From Paraphaeosphaeria minitans (Eukaryota; Ascomycota; Dothideomycetes; Pleosporales; Didymosphaeriaceae), in the NCBI GenBank assembly GCA_015832175.1, contig WJXW01000016.1, positions 1,364,001-1,428,000 on the forward strand: a stretch of DNA of 64,000 nucleotides, written 5' to 3'. The position numbers were made by a program, and so were the translations under genes. Positions 44,170-57,715 of this stretch are shown here, in pieces (the stretch's first letter is position 1; each line of letters opens with the position of its first letter). The notes under the pieces were generated by a model. The model saw only the letters and a list, made by a program, of their open reading frames with translations. It did not search any database and was not told where the DNA came from.

Positions 44170-44640
44170 TTAATATCACTATAGTTAAGCTAATTATCTT
44201 AAAAAAGACTATATTTTTGCGATAGTTACCTATTTATACTATGCTAAGAAGAAATATACTTATTATCTTTCTTTTTTACACTCTTAGTGTACTAACTATA
44301 TTAGATAGAGAAACTAGAAGTGTAAGCCTAAAGAGATTCCTTTACTAGATTATTTAAAAATAGATGCTAAAATAGAGAGGTTAGAAAAGTTAGAGGCTAA
44401 AGAGAAGGTAAAGCTCTATATTAAGGAAGAGCTAGCTAAAGTAGCTCTCCTTTGCGCCTATTAGGCGTAAGAGAAGATAGCGCGCTTACGTAATTAGTAA
44501 AAGAAATTATATTAAAAGAAATAAAAATTATTTAATTATAGTATAAGTACTATAAATAAGTTAGAAGTGCTTAAGGCGTAGGAGGAGTTAGCGTAGGCTA
44601 CTACGTTAATAAATCCTAATGCGCTGTTAGGCGCTAAGGT
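44170..44640 (+). pseudogene. Chromo-3 opposite-strand accessory frame (Cys cluster plus coiled coil)
   Basis: It runs opposite to pol, between the integrase/chromodomain end and the 3' LTR. One frame reads KKKYTYYLSFLHS, then CTNYIR*RN*KCKPKEI, with Cys kept or turned to Tyr. A long Lys/Glu/Leu-rich stretch follows: DAKIERLEKLEAKEKVKL, EELAKVALL, EKIARLRN, consistent with a coiled coil. Internal stops are TAG/TAA. The start codon is unclear. Sequence is unlike the Chromo-1 and -2 frames, but layout and domain order are the same. Confidence 0.5.
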
Positions 44641-44649
44641 AATTAACTA

Positions 44650-46959
44650 GTCTATTTTATAGGCTAGCCCTTGTGCTAGTAGTAATTCCTAGGTGCGTTC
44701 TAGTTATCTATTTATAATTTCTGGCGTTTAATTATAGAAGTTGTTTATCTATTATTAACAGTTAAACAGGTTTTCCTTAGGTTCCTATGTGTTTTTACTA
44801 GATAAATACCCTTTCTACTTAATAAGGTATTCTTTAGTGTCTGTGTACGCATTACGTACTTATAGAATTTATTCTACTTTAAATTTAGTTTCTTCCTAAG
44901 CTTAGTAACAGAAGGTGGTTTTAATTGGCGTTTCTAAGTCTACTAGTTCTAGTAGTAATATGTGAAATACTAGGTATATTTTTACATCTAGTGGTAGTTC
45001 CAACTTATAGTTTACTAGTAATATTTGCTCAGAAATGTAAAATAGTCTAACCTTAACATAATCTAGTTTCTTGTGTTTTTTCTTCTAAGTTTAAAGGTTC
45101 TTTGTAAGTAGATATACCTTATCCCCCTTTTTTAGCTAAGCTACTGTTTTATGTTTTTAATTTTAGTAAGAAATTAATTACTATTAAGCTTTTTTAAGGT
45201 TCTCTTAAAGTTATTAGTGTATTTTCTTTATATTTTCTACTATATCTATAGCTTCTTTTGCTTTAATTGTCGTAGGAAATTGTTAGTTAAAGAGATGTGG
45301 GTGTCTTTTATAGTTTATATAGAATAGTGTATGTCCTAATACTGCTAATACTTTGTTATTATAGGCTAACTATGCTATAGGTAGTAATAAAACCTAGTTA
45401 TTCTTCTAACTATTACAGTAGATACATAGGTACGTTTCTATAGTTTAGTTCGTACGTTCTATCTATCTGTTAGTTTATAGATAGTAAGCTGTTAATAGTT
45501 TTTATTTCGTTTGAAGTAGGGCTATAAGCGTTATCTAATAATTTAACGTAAAGAGCTTATCTCTATCGCTAATAATTATTTTTAGGATTCTGTGGTGTCT
45601 AATTAGTTAGTCTAAGATAAGAAAAGTAAGTTCCTTTACTATTATTCTTTTAAGGCATAGAATAAGCTTAATATACTTAGTTAGTTAGTAGACTATTACT
45701 AGTATACTGTTGTATTTAATTCCTATTGTTAGATCCTTAAAGTTTAGAATTCCTGTAATAAAATCTATAGCAATATCTTCCTATAGTGCTGTTAGTATTC
45801 TAATTACTTACATCTCTTTATATTTAAGATATATGCTATGTTTATTTCTTTAGTATTCTATATATTTATAGATATAAGTTGTTATAGCTTCCTTAATTCC
45901 TTTAAAGGTGTAATTCCTTTAGATAAGTTTTATTGTTTTTGTAATACCTAGGTGTCTATATATAGGGTTATTATAGTATTGTTAGATGATCTTAGTCTAT
46001 AGATATTCTAGAACTTCTTAGTTAATTACTAAAAGTTAATTTAGTTCCGCTATTAGTTCTAGAGATCTATTTCTAGCTTTGCAAAGGATTACAGAGAAGG
46101 TTTTTACCTTTTCTTCTACTAGATTACTTCATTAGCTAAGAGCGTCTACTCTACCGTTTTTTTTTCTAGCTATATAGATAATTTTAAACTTATACTACCT
46201 AGTAGTCTATAACTATATTTATTATTATATGGTAAATTCTTTTGTCGTTATAAACTTTAGAAGGTTCTTATAATCTATATAGATTTCTAGTGTTAAGTAA
46301 CTAAGCGCGTAAATCCTCTAGTGCTTTAAGGCTTTAATAATAGCGTAGAGTTCTTTATTATGTACGTTGTATTATATTTTGGCGTTATTAAATTTGTATA
46401 AGTAATAGGCAATTAGGTGCTATTTACTATTACGTTTTTATTTAGCGTAGGCGCCTAGCGTAAAATCGCTAGCGTCTATTTTAAAGCGCAGTGGTTTATC
46501 GCTTCTAAAATAAATAAGGACAGGTTCTATAATACATGCTGTCTTAAGGAGTTAGAATAACATTCTGTATTTATTTGTCTATTTAAAGGGTACGTCCTTC
46601 TTTATAAGATTTATTAAAGGTATTATAACTTTTACGTAATCTTAGATAAATTATTAGTTAAATCCATAGAATTCTAAAAATTCTTGGATATTCTTAGCTG
46701 TCTTTAGTATTGGCCAGTTCTTAATACATTTAACTTTACTTAGTGCTATCTTAATTCCTTCTATAGTAATAATGTGTCCTAGAAATTTAAGTTATTTAAC
46801 GTTAAACTTACATTTCTTAAGTTTAATACAAAGGCATGCTTTATCTAGTGCTTCTAGTACTATCTATACGTGCTTAGTGTGGTCTAATTTATTTTTAGAA
46901 AAAACAAGGATATTGTCTATATACGCGATAATAAATATTTTTAGATATTTATAGAGTAC
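44650..46959 (-). pseudogene. Chromo-3 pol, C-terminal half
   Basis: On the minus strand it runs from RT (YIDNILVFS near 46925) through RNase H (about 46480-46300), the integrase zinc finger (about 45990-45880), the DDE core (about 45800-45480) and the chromodomain (about 44890-44700). The rest of pol and gag is at 54288-57238, across Copia-A3. Confidence 0.88.
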
Positions 46960-46964
46960 GTTGT

Positions 46965-47159
46965 TATTGAAGTAAAACACTCACTTCCGTGATTCTTTCT
47001 GGATCTACTAATTCAGATCACGGGATTCTTGCCAAGAGGATCGTTTCTTTTGTATATAGTCTGCCCTTTTAGCATCCTTTCCTACAATTAGCTCTTTGTA
47101 TTCTTTATAACTCTGCTCCTAAATATCCTGTGATAGTTTGAGCCCTTTTTACTATAACA
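46965..47159 (+). repeat. Copia-A3 5' LTR
   Basis: It is 195 bp and starts TATTGAAG (TG changed to TA). It is followed at 47160 by the initiator tRNA-Met-type primer site GTTATAAGCCTAGCGC. Confidence 0.92.
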
Positions 47160-47224
47160 GTTATAAGCCTAGCGCTTAGAACGTAGGATAATTCTCCCTA
47201 CTTACTTAGTAACGCTCAAATTAT

Positions 47225-50200
47225 TATATAACACTCTATTTAGAACCTCTCTACAATACAACCCCCTATTTCTAATTACAAAAATTATTAAAATAGCAGA
47301 AGTATAGCTTGTTAATCGCGCTAGTTAGCCCTACTAGTTTGTCTAGCTTTAATTCTAAGTAAACTTGAAAGGAATCTAGAACTAAATTAATCTAGAGGCA
47401 ATTAATACTCTAGCAATTAATTACGCAAAGCTAGAATAACCTCCACTCTTACAGAAACTATTACTAATTGCGGATATAGCCTCTATAGCGAGTATTTAAT
47501 TATACAAAGTAGAGCTTACTAAGTATAAAATAGATAAGAAGAGCTTTTCTTTACAAATAGTAGAATATAGAGTAGCAGTTTTAGACTAGCAAGTAGACTA
47601 TACTAAGATATAGAATCTCTAGACTTAGGTAAACGCTATAGTATCGCCTAATCTGCTTACTCCTGCTATAATTACTCTAGTTAATATACGCCAAACTACG
47701 CTTTAGTCCCTAATTTGACTCTTAAAGGAAGATCTCGCACTAAATAAAGGAGCTATATAAAATAATGTTTAAGCTTTATACTACGCTTATCTTAAGAAGG
47801 CTAAGTAGGTAAGACAAAGTCCTAAGACCTAGTTTAAAGAGTGGCAGCTCCTCTATTAAAAAGCGAAGACCTACTTAATTAGCGAAATTAGCGGACCGCT
47901 TACTACCTAAGATTTCTTAGATGTAATTGCCGTGCGTATAGCACTAGATTAGGCCTAATTAATAAACTAACAGCTAATCTAGGATAAAACGCTAGGACGG
48001 AATTAGATTACGCTAGACAATCTAGGGAAGGTATTTTTAGCGCTTGTCTAGGAGTATTTAATCTAATCTAGTTCTAATAAAACAAGTGGGGTATTCGCCA
48101 CTTTTAATAGATTATTAAGATAATCTACTAACTCTAATAGTTCTAGTTTGTTTAATTAGACAAAGAAACAACCAAACTGTGCCTGTAAGCCCTATACTTA
48201 TAGGTAAAAACTAATAGAGTGCTGAAGACTTTAAACCGCGATAGCTAGATTACCCTAGGATAGAACATTGTTATTTAATCTCACTAATAAAGAAAAATTA
48301 GAGATTCTTAATTAACTTAAGCAGCCTAAGTGGTTGAACCTTTGTAATGCGATTACGAAGGCAGAATAGAACAAGAAACAATCCTTTACTAAGACTATTA
48401 AGTATTCTAGTAGTATTACTGCTGCTCTACTAAACCTATTTAATCTGCCTACAGACAATAGAGCATTAGGTGTCTACTTTACTCTATATTCTAACACTTA
48501 TCCTCTGTTAGAATATATAATACTAGTTAGTGCTGTAGTAGTTTACCTAGTTAATAATCGCGAAAGACTTGTTCCTAGGACGTTTTAATTATTAAACAAG
48601 AGTGTAGAGGTAGGTACATAAAGCCTCCTAATCTTAGAAATTAGTGATAGACTGATTAAGAACGCTTTGTATAGGAAAAATAAGAGATTTATAGAAGATC
48701 TACTACTCTAAGAAGTAAAAGTAGTAGAAGGCTTTTATATAAATATTATATTAGAAGCTCTTTTAAAGAAAGTAAAGATTTAGTACTTTAGTTTAGATTA
48801 CACTTTTAGGATTAGAAGCCTAGAATAAAGTATTATCTTAGTAGACCTAAGATGTAAGCATAACTTTACTTTCCTATAATATAAGCTAATCCGCTCTTGT
48901 CTAATTATTATAAGTGTGACCACTAAAGGATTATCCTAGGTTAATATTAAGAGATTAGATTCTAAGGACCTCTAGCACCTTTAAGTAGGGCATATAGGAA
49001 GTAGAGCCCTATAAGCTCTAGTAACTGCAGCCTAAGGTGTAAAGATTACTAAAATGTTAAGAAAGAATTACGAGCACTATGCTACTGCATATATAACCTA
49101 GGTAATCTTTAGGAGACCTAGAGAATAATTACCTAGGCTATTTTACTTATTATCCTAGGATCTATTTAATATGCCCACTATTTAAAATAGAGAAAACTGG
49201 GTTTTGCTAATTAAAGAAGATTTTAGTAAGAAACTTTACGTTTTTAATCTTAGAACAAAGACGCTTTTTAAGATAATAAAAGTATAGTAGGATTTCTTAG
49301 CTCTTATTAATACAGAATACGAGCTTTAAATTACAAAAATCTACTAGGACAATAATATAGCAACACTTCTATAGAGAGGGAAATCCTAGTACGAATTTTG
49401 GGCTAATTAGGAAGGAATAATAATTAGCAGACTACTGCCCTATACGCATAAGCCTAATAGCGCTATAGAAAGAGTAGGCTAGGAGCTTATAACAAAAGCA
49501 ATTAAAATATAAATAAGCGTAAATCTGCTATTAAATCTCTAGCCTAAGATTATATAAGCGGCATGCTAGCTCTAAGGAATAATTCCTAGCCTAGTATTAG
49601 GCTATTAATTACTTAATAAAACGTTAGATACTTAGTTTAGACAATATTTTTATTATTTTAAACTAGTAAAAATATAATATAGGATAGCTAATCTTTATCT
49701 AAACTAGAGTGCTGTCTACGCCTATAGCTACTAAGCTTACTCTTTAGATTAGGAGCGTGCAGCTAGGTAAGACAGAAGAGGATTTAAAGTAAATTCTAGG
49801 GGCTATATTAGATACCTAGTAGGCTATAAAGCTTCTAATATCTACTAAATATAGATTCCCTAGCTTAATTAGGTAATTACTACACAAAACGTAAGGTTTA
49901 ATAAGTCCTTATTCTATAAAGGATTAGAGGAACAATCTATTCTAAAGATAGAAGTGTTAAAAATAGTAGAAAGCCTCTAAGAAGGAGAGCTAAACAATCT
50001 AGGAGAAGTGTATAAAGACGCGCTTAACATTCTTCCTAAAATAAATAAGTATATAAGAACTGCTACTAGACCTATAGGTGACCTTTAGGTGATTAAAAGC
50101 AAAGTAGGCCAGCTAAGTAATTAGGAACCTAAGGTACCTACTACTAAGTAAGCTATAGGCTTAGCTAGCTAGTAGCTAAGAATTTGCTTAAGTAAGAAAG

Positions 50201-52335
50201 AAAGTATAGGACTTATAACCCCTAATTAGACACTAGAGCTAGGTGATCTTAGGGGTAATCTGTTAAGCAATTAAGAGATATCTAGCAGCCACTAGAACAC
50301 TACTAGGAGAGCTAGCCCACTAGAATCTAGGGATTTAATACCCTATTTATTAGTAGAAACTAATTAGGTTACTAATTAACCTAGCGTAAATAACTTAATT
50401 ACGCTAGATAAAGCAGATAACCTACTAGCGCGCTAAAGGCGAAGGCAGATCTATCTAGAGGTAAGTAGAATAAGTAGGCGAAATTATAGTAAAGCACTAG
50501 AAATTAACTAACTAATAAATTGCTATCTACTATTGCGAAGATTAAGGAAGCAAAATAATTAGGATAATTAGCTAGATGGTAGGTAGAAGCTAAGTGCTTA
50601 TATACTAATTACTAATTATCTTTAAAGTAATCTTAATATAATATTAGAGCACACGTTTATACTAGGAATAGCAGAGGCCTAGTCTAAGTAAGAAGAATAT
50701 ATTATACTAAATATAATAGTATTCGCTTCTATACTTAGAAAGGCGCCTAGAGCGTCTTATACAGCTTAGACTTACAGAGACAAGCTTATACTAGAGCTAA
50801 CCCTATAGAAACACCTTTACAATTATCTATATAGGAAGCTATTCCTCCTTGCCGCTTATAAGAAGATCTTAACTTTATAAGATAAAGGTACCTAGACAGA
50901 GATTAAACAATTAGAGGTATTAGAGTAACTACTCCCTTTAAAGTAAGTCTTTACCTATAAGTTTAATTAAAATAGATACTTTAAAAAGTGCAAAGCTCGA
51001 ATTGTTATAAGAGGAGATCTTTAGAAAAAGAATACTCTCTACTCTACCTATACTACTACCCTAGCAGTAAGATCTTTTTAATTAGCTGTAGCTCTAGCAG
51101 TAGAATTTAATCTAGAAATCTTATAATTTAATATAGTAGGAGCGTTTCTAAATACTCTTATTATAGCCGCTAATCTAGTAACTTATAAATTACCTAATAG
51201 TTTTAAAAAGCTAGGAAAGTGTGTAAGATTAAATTAAGCTTTGTATAGCTTAAGAGATTCACCACTTCTTTAGTATAAGGAATTTGCGAGATTACTTTAA
51301 TCTTATAGACTCTTAGCTTTGCTAGAAGAGCTATGCCTTTTCTTTAACAGTGATTAAAGTATTATTATTCTATTTTATATTAATAATATTCTTCTTCTCT
51401 ATTTTAAGAGTAAAGAGAAAGAATCCCTAGATTTTTAGAAGAAGATTGCGAACAAATACAAGATTGAATTAAAAGGACTAGTAGAGTAGTTCCTAGGTGT
51501 TTAAGTAATTAAGGACAGAGAAGCAAGATTAATTTCTCTAGTCTATAATACCTACATTAATAAGATTATAAAAAAGTTTAACTTTTTAAACTCTAGGAGC
51601 TTCCCTCCTATACCTCTATTAGTAGAAGATCTTGTTCTAAGCACAGGAGAAGCTACTCCTTAATAAATAAAGCTCTTTTAAGAAGAGGTGGGATTAGCTC
51701 TTTACACAGTAATTATGCTACGCCTAGATATAGCCTTTATAGTGTTAAAGCTATTACACTTTCTAACAAATCTAAGCAAAGAACACTTTGCTGCTATTAA
51801 TCGTGTAATCCTTTACCTCTATTAAACTAGATAGTAAGCTATAGTCTTTAGAGGCTATAATAGACCTAATCTGCTAATATATGGAGATGCCTTATTTACT
51901 AATAATCTAATATTACGGCAATCTTCCTATAGATATATTATCCTATTGTTTAGAGGAGCTATCCTATAGAAAGCAGCTTAATAGAACACAATTACTACTT
52001 TAATAATAGAAGTAGAGCTTCTAGCGCTTAAATATATAAGTAAAGAAGCTATAGCGATTAAGAGATTCTTTACTAAGCTTACTCTAGATCTAGGACCTTT
52101 ATAGAAGGTCTATTGCGATAATCTTTAAACTATTTATTTAGTAATTAGAAAGAACGAAAGAATTACTACTTAACTGCGCTATATAGATATTTAGAACATG
52201 TAGTTGCGGTAAGAGTATACAAAAGGATTGTTTTAAGTAGAATATCTTTTAACTAGTAAAATGCTAGTAGATGGCCTTATAAAGGCTCTTACTTATTAGT
52301 AGTTTAATAGATTTAAAAGGCTATTAAATTTGTAA
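47225..52335 (+). pseudogene. Copia-A3 gag-pol polyprotein, RIP-degraded
   Basis: It is colinear with A2. The protease reads LVSAVVVYLVNN near 48523, with Val where the catalytic Asp should be. RT reads AFLNTLIIAANLV near 51150 and YINNILLLY near 51380. RNase H runs 51880-52335. Stops are TAA/TAG of RIP type. Confidence 0.9.
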
Positions 52336-54087
52336 AATGTAAGTATAATAATTACAGAATAAGAGTAGGTAAGTAGAGAAATAATCTATTAACTACCTAG
52401 AATTATTAATTTAGAGCTAAGAAATAAGAAAAGAAAAAAAAAAGAAAGAAAAGATTAGAGGAAAAATAGGAATTAGAGGAAAAAGAGATTAAAGAGCTTA
52501 TCTATAAGTATATAAACCCTCTTCCTCCTCTGCTTAATTGTAGGGGTGCGAGAATCTCCCTTATAATTAGTAGTAGGAGATTCTCCCTATTCTTCTCCTC
52601 TCCTCCTCTCTATAGTAAGTAATTCCTTACTTTATCTACCTCCTCTACCTCTCCTTTAATTAGTAGTAAGTGATAGCTTACCCTAGCCTCCCCTCCTTTA
52701 ATTAGTAGGAGGAAAAGTACTTATCTAGCCTCTATTTTACTCTAGAGCTAATAGGCTGCTTATTTAGCTATTTTAATTAGAGTATTAGCTACAACCACGC
52801 TACTTTTTAATAGGTGGGGTAGGAGGGTAATTACCCTATCCTCTACTAAGAATTAGCTAAAAAAGAGGGAGTAGAATAGTAATTATGTACTAAGCTTACT
52901 TCTTTTAACTGCTAGTAGAAGAAAGAGCTTATAAGGCCACCTTAACCCTTTTACGCAGCTTAGTAATTAGCCTCTTCTATAAAAAGTATTAGCTAAACCT
53001 AGAAAGAATCTTAGAATAAAAGCTTATATTAGCACCCTCTAATAGTTAATAGTAAATAAAATCTATAGCTAGAGTCTAAATATGTAGCTAGCTACAGAAA
53101 CAATTAGTAAAATTAGCTAAAGTAATAGGATAACTTTATATATAGTAGTGTAAAAGTAAGTAAAGTAGGTATAGCAGCGCCTACCTAAGCTTAAAGCGTT
53201 ATTATAGTAGTGTCTATTACTCTTTTCTACTAGAGCTTCTTTTAAGCAGCCTAAGCAGCTTACTTATCTAAGAGCACTAAGTAATTACTAAAGGCCTAGA
53301 GCTAGGGCAGGAGGAGCTAGTAGAGTAAGAGGATTTTATTAGGAGGATTAGAAGCTTTATTTAGCAGCTTTTGTAGCCTTTACTGCGCGTACTTTAGCTA
53401 GATTATTAGATATCTAAAAGAGTTAGTAAAGCTCTAAATAATAGAAAGAGCGTAAGGTAATAATTAGAAGAAGAGAACCTACTGTAAAGTAGTAGGATTT
53501 AAAGGCTTAAACTAGTAGGCTTAAATTAGATAGGAGGTTAAAGCGTTAAAAGTAAAGGATTAAAGAGAGAAGATTAAGCGCTAGTAAAGGGCTTATATAC
53601 TCTACTGCCTATCTAATTATTAAGTGCTAAATGCGCTCCTTTTTTACTACTTATTTCTCTTACTACTACTCCTTTTTAATTAAAACGCGCCTGCCTATTG
53701 TACTTACTAGCTAGTAAGAGCGGGAAAATTACTTTATAGTTAATAGGAAGTAAGCGAAAAGAGCAGTAGAACAAAAGCGTTTACACTTTAGGCCTTTGTG
53801 CCACACTTATAAGCTCCTAACCCACTAGAAGAAGAGATTCTGGACACGATTCACAATAGGATTTGTAATTTAGAAGATAAACAGTAATTGTTTTGCTATT
53901 ATAATAAGTAGGAGGTGATAGAATCGCTGTTCTTAAGATAAAGAGATTTAGAAGAATAATTCTTAATAGTTTTTTAATCTTTAAACAGCCTTTAGACAGT
54001 TTTTTAAAGATCTTTAGGAAGGATTCAGACAATTACAGATTACTTCTTAAGATGGGTAATCCGCTTTGAGCGATCACCTAGGGGGTG
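52336..54087. other. Copia-A3 3' region
   Basis: About 1.75 kb with the hairpin near 52550-52590, about two 42-bp repeat units (52615-52710) and the opposite-strand frame (53050-53413). It also has a TATA box (53592-53599) and a 71-codon open stretch on the minus strand (53817-54032). It ends in the polypurine tract CTAGGGGGTG. Confidence 0.65.
53050..53413 (-). pseudogene. Copia-A3 opposite-strand accessory frame
   Basis: It is colinear with the A1 and A2 frames and starts ATA TCT AAT AAT at 53413. It is more degraded, and its boundary at the left is approximate. Confidence 0.45.
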
Positions 54088-54282
54088 TGTTGAAGTAAAA
54101 CACTCACTTCTGTGATTCTTTCTAGATCTACTAATTTAGATCACAGGATTCTTGCCAAGAGGCTTGTTTCTTTTATATATAGTCTGCCCTTTTAGCATCC
54201 TTTCCTACAATTAGCTCTTTATATTCTTTACAACTCTGCTCCTAAATATCCTGTGATAGTTCGAGCCCTTTTTACTACAACA
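54088..54282 (+). repeat. Copia-A3 3' LTR
   Basis: It is 195 bp, from TGTTGAAG to ACTACAACA, the best preserved Copia-A LTR end pair. Confidence 0.93.
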
Positions 54283-54287
54283 GTTAT

Positions 54288-57238
54288 TAATAAGTACTAT
54301 AAAAGCTGCTAGTGCGTTTATAAGTCTAAAAGGCATAACTTTATATTTAAATAGTCTATAGCGTGATTAAAATACTATTTTTTATTCTTTACTTTTCTTA
54401 ATTTATATAAAGTGGTAACTGTCTCTTAGATGTATTATTATGAATATCTTGGCTTAAGATAGTTAATCTCGTAACTCTGTAATATTTAGTAGTAGATATT
54501 GGTTTTTTATTATTATGTTATTAAGTTGTTAGTAGTTAACGTATAGTCTGTCTAGTCTATCCTTTTTCTTAATAAACATAAAAGGGCTTACTACTAGTGA
54601 CTTTAATAGTTATATATATCCTTTCTTAAGGTTTATCTTAATAAAATTATGTTCTTTAAAGAGTTCTTCTCCTATCTTACTATATAGTAGTCTAAAGGGT
54701 GGCGTCTTCCCTTCTTCTAGGTCTATTATAAGATCCTAGGGTTAATGTTTAGGTAGGTTTACTTTTCCTTCCTTTTCTATAAATATGTGTGTCTATTTCC
54801 TATACTCTCTTAGTAAGGTAAGGGGTGTACTATTGTCCTCCTTCTTACGCTTTTTAATCTGGTAGTTCCTACTAGCATCTACTAAAGTGTATTTCTCTTT
54901 TTTAACTGTCTATCGCGGTATTATGTTGTTAATAACTCCCTTATCTACTATTATTTTTAGTTAATACGTAGGCTTTGCTTATAATATATAATTACAGCGT
55001 TTAAATAATATTTTCTTTATACCCTAGTTAATCTATAGGTTGTGTATTATTAACTAAGGTAATCCTAAAACTAATTTATACTTAGATCCTAGTAAGACAT
55101 CTAAGGTAAGTTCCTCTCTATGTCCTTAGACTATTATTATAGTAGTAACCTCTTAGTATATTTAAGGTGTCTTAGGCATTAGGGATCTATTTATAATATA
55201 GATAATATAGGGTACTTCTTTCTCTAATATTATAAGTCCTACTTGTCTTGCTATCTAATAAAATATAAAGCTCTTTCCTACTCCTAAGTCTACAAGAGCT
55301 TAAGCCTATATTCCTTTAAGCTGTACTAGTAGCTTAACTAATACTATACTTACTATAGTATTTAATTTAATAAAGGCGTTTTCTTATCTAAGTTTAGGCC
55401 TAAAAAAGACATCTATTTATGTAAGTTATAGTTAAGTTCTAGTGCCTAGTATGCGTTTCTAAGCATCTGCTTCTATTATTATTCTTAAGTACGTAGTTTA
55501 TGTAGATTGTCTTCTTCTTTCTATAAGGATATTCTGCTGTTTTTCCTTCTATAGTCTTTACTATTCCTATGTACTAGTTAAATTAGTAGTTCTATTATTA
55601 CTTCCTACGTAGGGCAGTTTACAAAGCCGTCTAAATGTTCAGCTATATAGTAGTATTTACAGTCTTAGTTTAGATATGTGTACTAGTATAGTTATATATA
55701 GTCTCTATTAATAAGTATATTATAGTATTTATTACTCTTTAGCGTAAGGTGGGGAAAGTATTTTACTTATTATTTATTCTAGAGGTGTTTGTTGTAAGCT
55801 GCGATAGGGTAGTCTATCTATATCTATCTATAGCGCAGTTTCCTTCTAGGTTATTTCTTATTCTCCTCTTTTTCTACTTTATATTATATATATGTTAGTT
55901 CTTTGCAATGCGTCTACATATAGAATTAGTATGTAGGATTTTAGTAGTCTAGGTAGTACTTTAGTACGTAGTCTAACTTCTTGTTTTTATAGGGTCGCAT
56001 CCCTTTTAGTGCCTAGTAGGGTTCTATATAGTCCTAAATATTTAGTTTATACTTAGGTGACATAGGGTTGTCTTCTTCTTACCTACTTTGTAGGTAAAAA
56101 GTAGGAGATTTTAGTATCTCTTCTACGTTTTCTATATTATAGTATACGTTAGAGTTGTCTTCTAGATCTTTATATAATTATAAGTTAGATAAATCTAATT
56201 ACTTACTTTGTTCTAGCGTAACGCGTTAGTGACTAAATAGCGTTGTAATAACCTCCTATTCCTTATTAGGTTCTTAGTCCTTAATAGTTAGTATATTTAA
56301 CTTAGTTTAATAGACTTTATTTTTAATCTATAGTTCCTGGCTATATAGCCTAGTTTACCACATGTAAAGCATTTACAGGTCTTAGTTATTAGTTATTAAC
56401 TTCTATTAGAGACGCGTTTATTAGGCTGCTTAAGGCCTATCTTTTCTCCTTTTCTTTTGCTTATGTAATTAAACTAGATGTCTTCTATTAGTTTATATCT
56501 CTAGTAGTTCCTTAGCTATTGCTTTTAGATAATTCTAATAGGGTTCTTATAAACTACTTTTGCTAGTTATCTAAAGCTTATTACCCTAGGGTTTTAGTAG
56601 AGCTCTTATTGCAATAAAAACTATTCTTTATTAATTCTAATAGTTTTTTTATATAGTTCCTTAAGGTTAGTAATTTATGCACTACTACGTAAGAGTTCCT
56701 TACGTAGTTTCTATTTAAGTCTTTGTTTATACATGTCCTAGAGAGATTTATTATTCTAGTTAAGCTGTACAGCGTATCTGCGAAACTTAGCTATATACTT
56801 AGCTACTAATTATTTCTAAATTATAGTCTAAATCTTTGCCTTTGTAATAGAGTTCTTATTAGTAATCCTAAAGAGTTATTTAAGGTATTTCTTAAAGTTA
56901 TTATAATCCTTAATAATAATAACTATATTAGCGTACTTATTTGCGTAATCGTTGTTATTGTTATTGTAGTCTATTCCTAGGTACTTTTTAAGATAAAGAT
57001 AGATCTATAATCCTATATCTCCTCGCATGTATATTACTACTAAGATAACTTTCTTTTTATCTTTAAGGGGTTTGTCTAAGTTAAAGAAGTAGAGGTCTAA
57101 CTAGAGAATCTAGACGTTAGTTTAAGATTGTTTACTAAAGTAGAGATTAGGTTTATACACCTTACTGCTATCCTTTATAAGAGTAATCTTAGCGGCACCT
57201 AAAGCTATAGAAAAGGTAGGAGTCTGTAAAGTACTTAT
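54288..57238 (-). pseudogene. Chromo-3 gag and N-terminal pol
   Basis: On the minus strand gag starts at ATA 57238 (formerly ATG). The knuckle CKCFTCGKLGYIARN near 56377-56330 is the best preserved in the window. The slippery heptamer is at 55401-55407 and protease is near 55290 (DLGVG-type). RT follows and is cut at 54288 by Copia-A3. A single-base deletion near 56318 relative to Chromo-2m shifts the gag frame after the knuckle. Confidence 0.88.
55401..55407 (-). promoter_or_regulatory. Slippery heptamer T TTT TTA, Chromo-3
   Basis: The minus strand reads ATG TCT TTT TTA GGC, identical to Chromo-1 at 30959-30973. Allowing for the one-base deletion upstream, it is in the same frame relation to the gag knuckle. 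Confidence 0.55.
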
Positions 57239-57255
57239 ATTAAGGGTGTTTAAGA

Positions 57256-57710
57256 TATTAAATCTAAGAGAGTAGCTAGTTCTAGAGGGTTAAGGTTAGT
57301 TCTTAGGTAGAAGTACTTACAAAGGTAGAAAGTTTTATTAATATAATAGTATCTTGCAAAGTGTAATAAGTTAATAATATAGTCTACTAGAATCTAAATA
57401 ATAGATTCATAAATAGATTAAATATAAGTATAAGAAGCTTATTCTCGCGTTCCTATATACTAAGTAGTCCCACACATCCTAGAATCCTATATGTCCTAGA
57501 GTCCTATATGTCCTAGAGTCCTATACGTCCTAGAGTCCCGTGCGGGCGAGTCTCACGCATTCTAGAGTTCCTATATAGGCAAGGCCTGTGCGGTCCTTAG
57601 GACCCTTAGGACCTGTACCCTGTTACCTAACTGCTTAGTTAGCTAACTCTAGTAGACTAGTAGTCTAATAAGCTCGCGCCCCGCTGCTCCCGCGCGGCCA
57701 GACCCTAATA
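57256..57710 (-). repeat. Chromo-3 5' LTR
   Basis: It is 455 bp. U3 keeps GC-rich bases at the right end (GCTCCCGCGCGG near 57690). Target duplication TTAAG follows. Confidence 0.92.
57478..57545. repeat. 17-bp tandem repeats in the Chromo-3 U3, four units
   Basis: Units CCTAGARTCCTATAYGT start at 57478, 57495, 57512 and 57529; the last is diverged. They lie just upstream of the TATA box in the minus direction, so they are candidate promoter elements. Confidence 0.75.
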
Positions 57711-57715
57711 TTAAG

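Larger units (their letters stand above)
46965..54282 (+). mobile_element. Copia-A3, complete Ty1/copia element, plus orientation
   Basis: LTRs of 195 bp (46965-47159, 54088-54282). The target duplication is GTTGT (46960-46964) and GTTAT (54283-54287), one G-to-A change apart; the empty site is seen in Chromo-1 near 32085, inverted. Total 7318 bp. It interrupts RT of Chromo-3. Confidence 0.95.
36756..57710 (-). mobile_element. Chromo-3, complete chromovirus, minus orientation, with Copia-A2 and Copia-A3 inside
   Basis: LTRs of 455 bp: the 3' LTR is split (36756-36849 and 43741-44101) by Copia-A2, and the 5' LTR is 57256-57710. Target duplication TTAAG lies at 36751-36755 and 57711-57715. Without the two Copia elements it is about 6.7 kb. 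Gag-pol aligns closely with Chromo-1 and -2, but its U3 and antisense frame are distinct. Confidence 0.93.

Noticed and set aside
46772..46954. 60-codon plus-strand open frame
   Set aside because: It is antisense to Chromo-3 RT, the same shadow as at 32010-32207.
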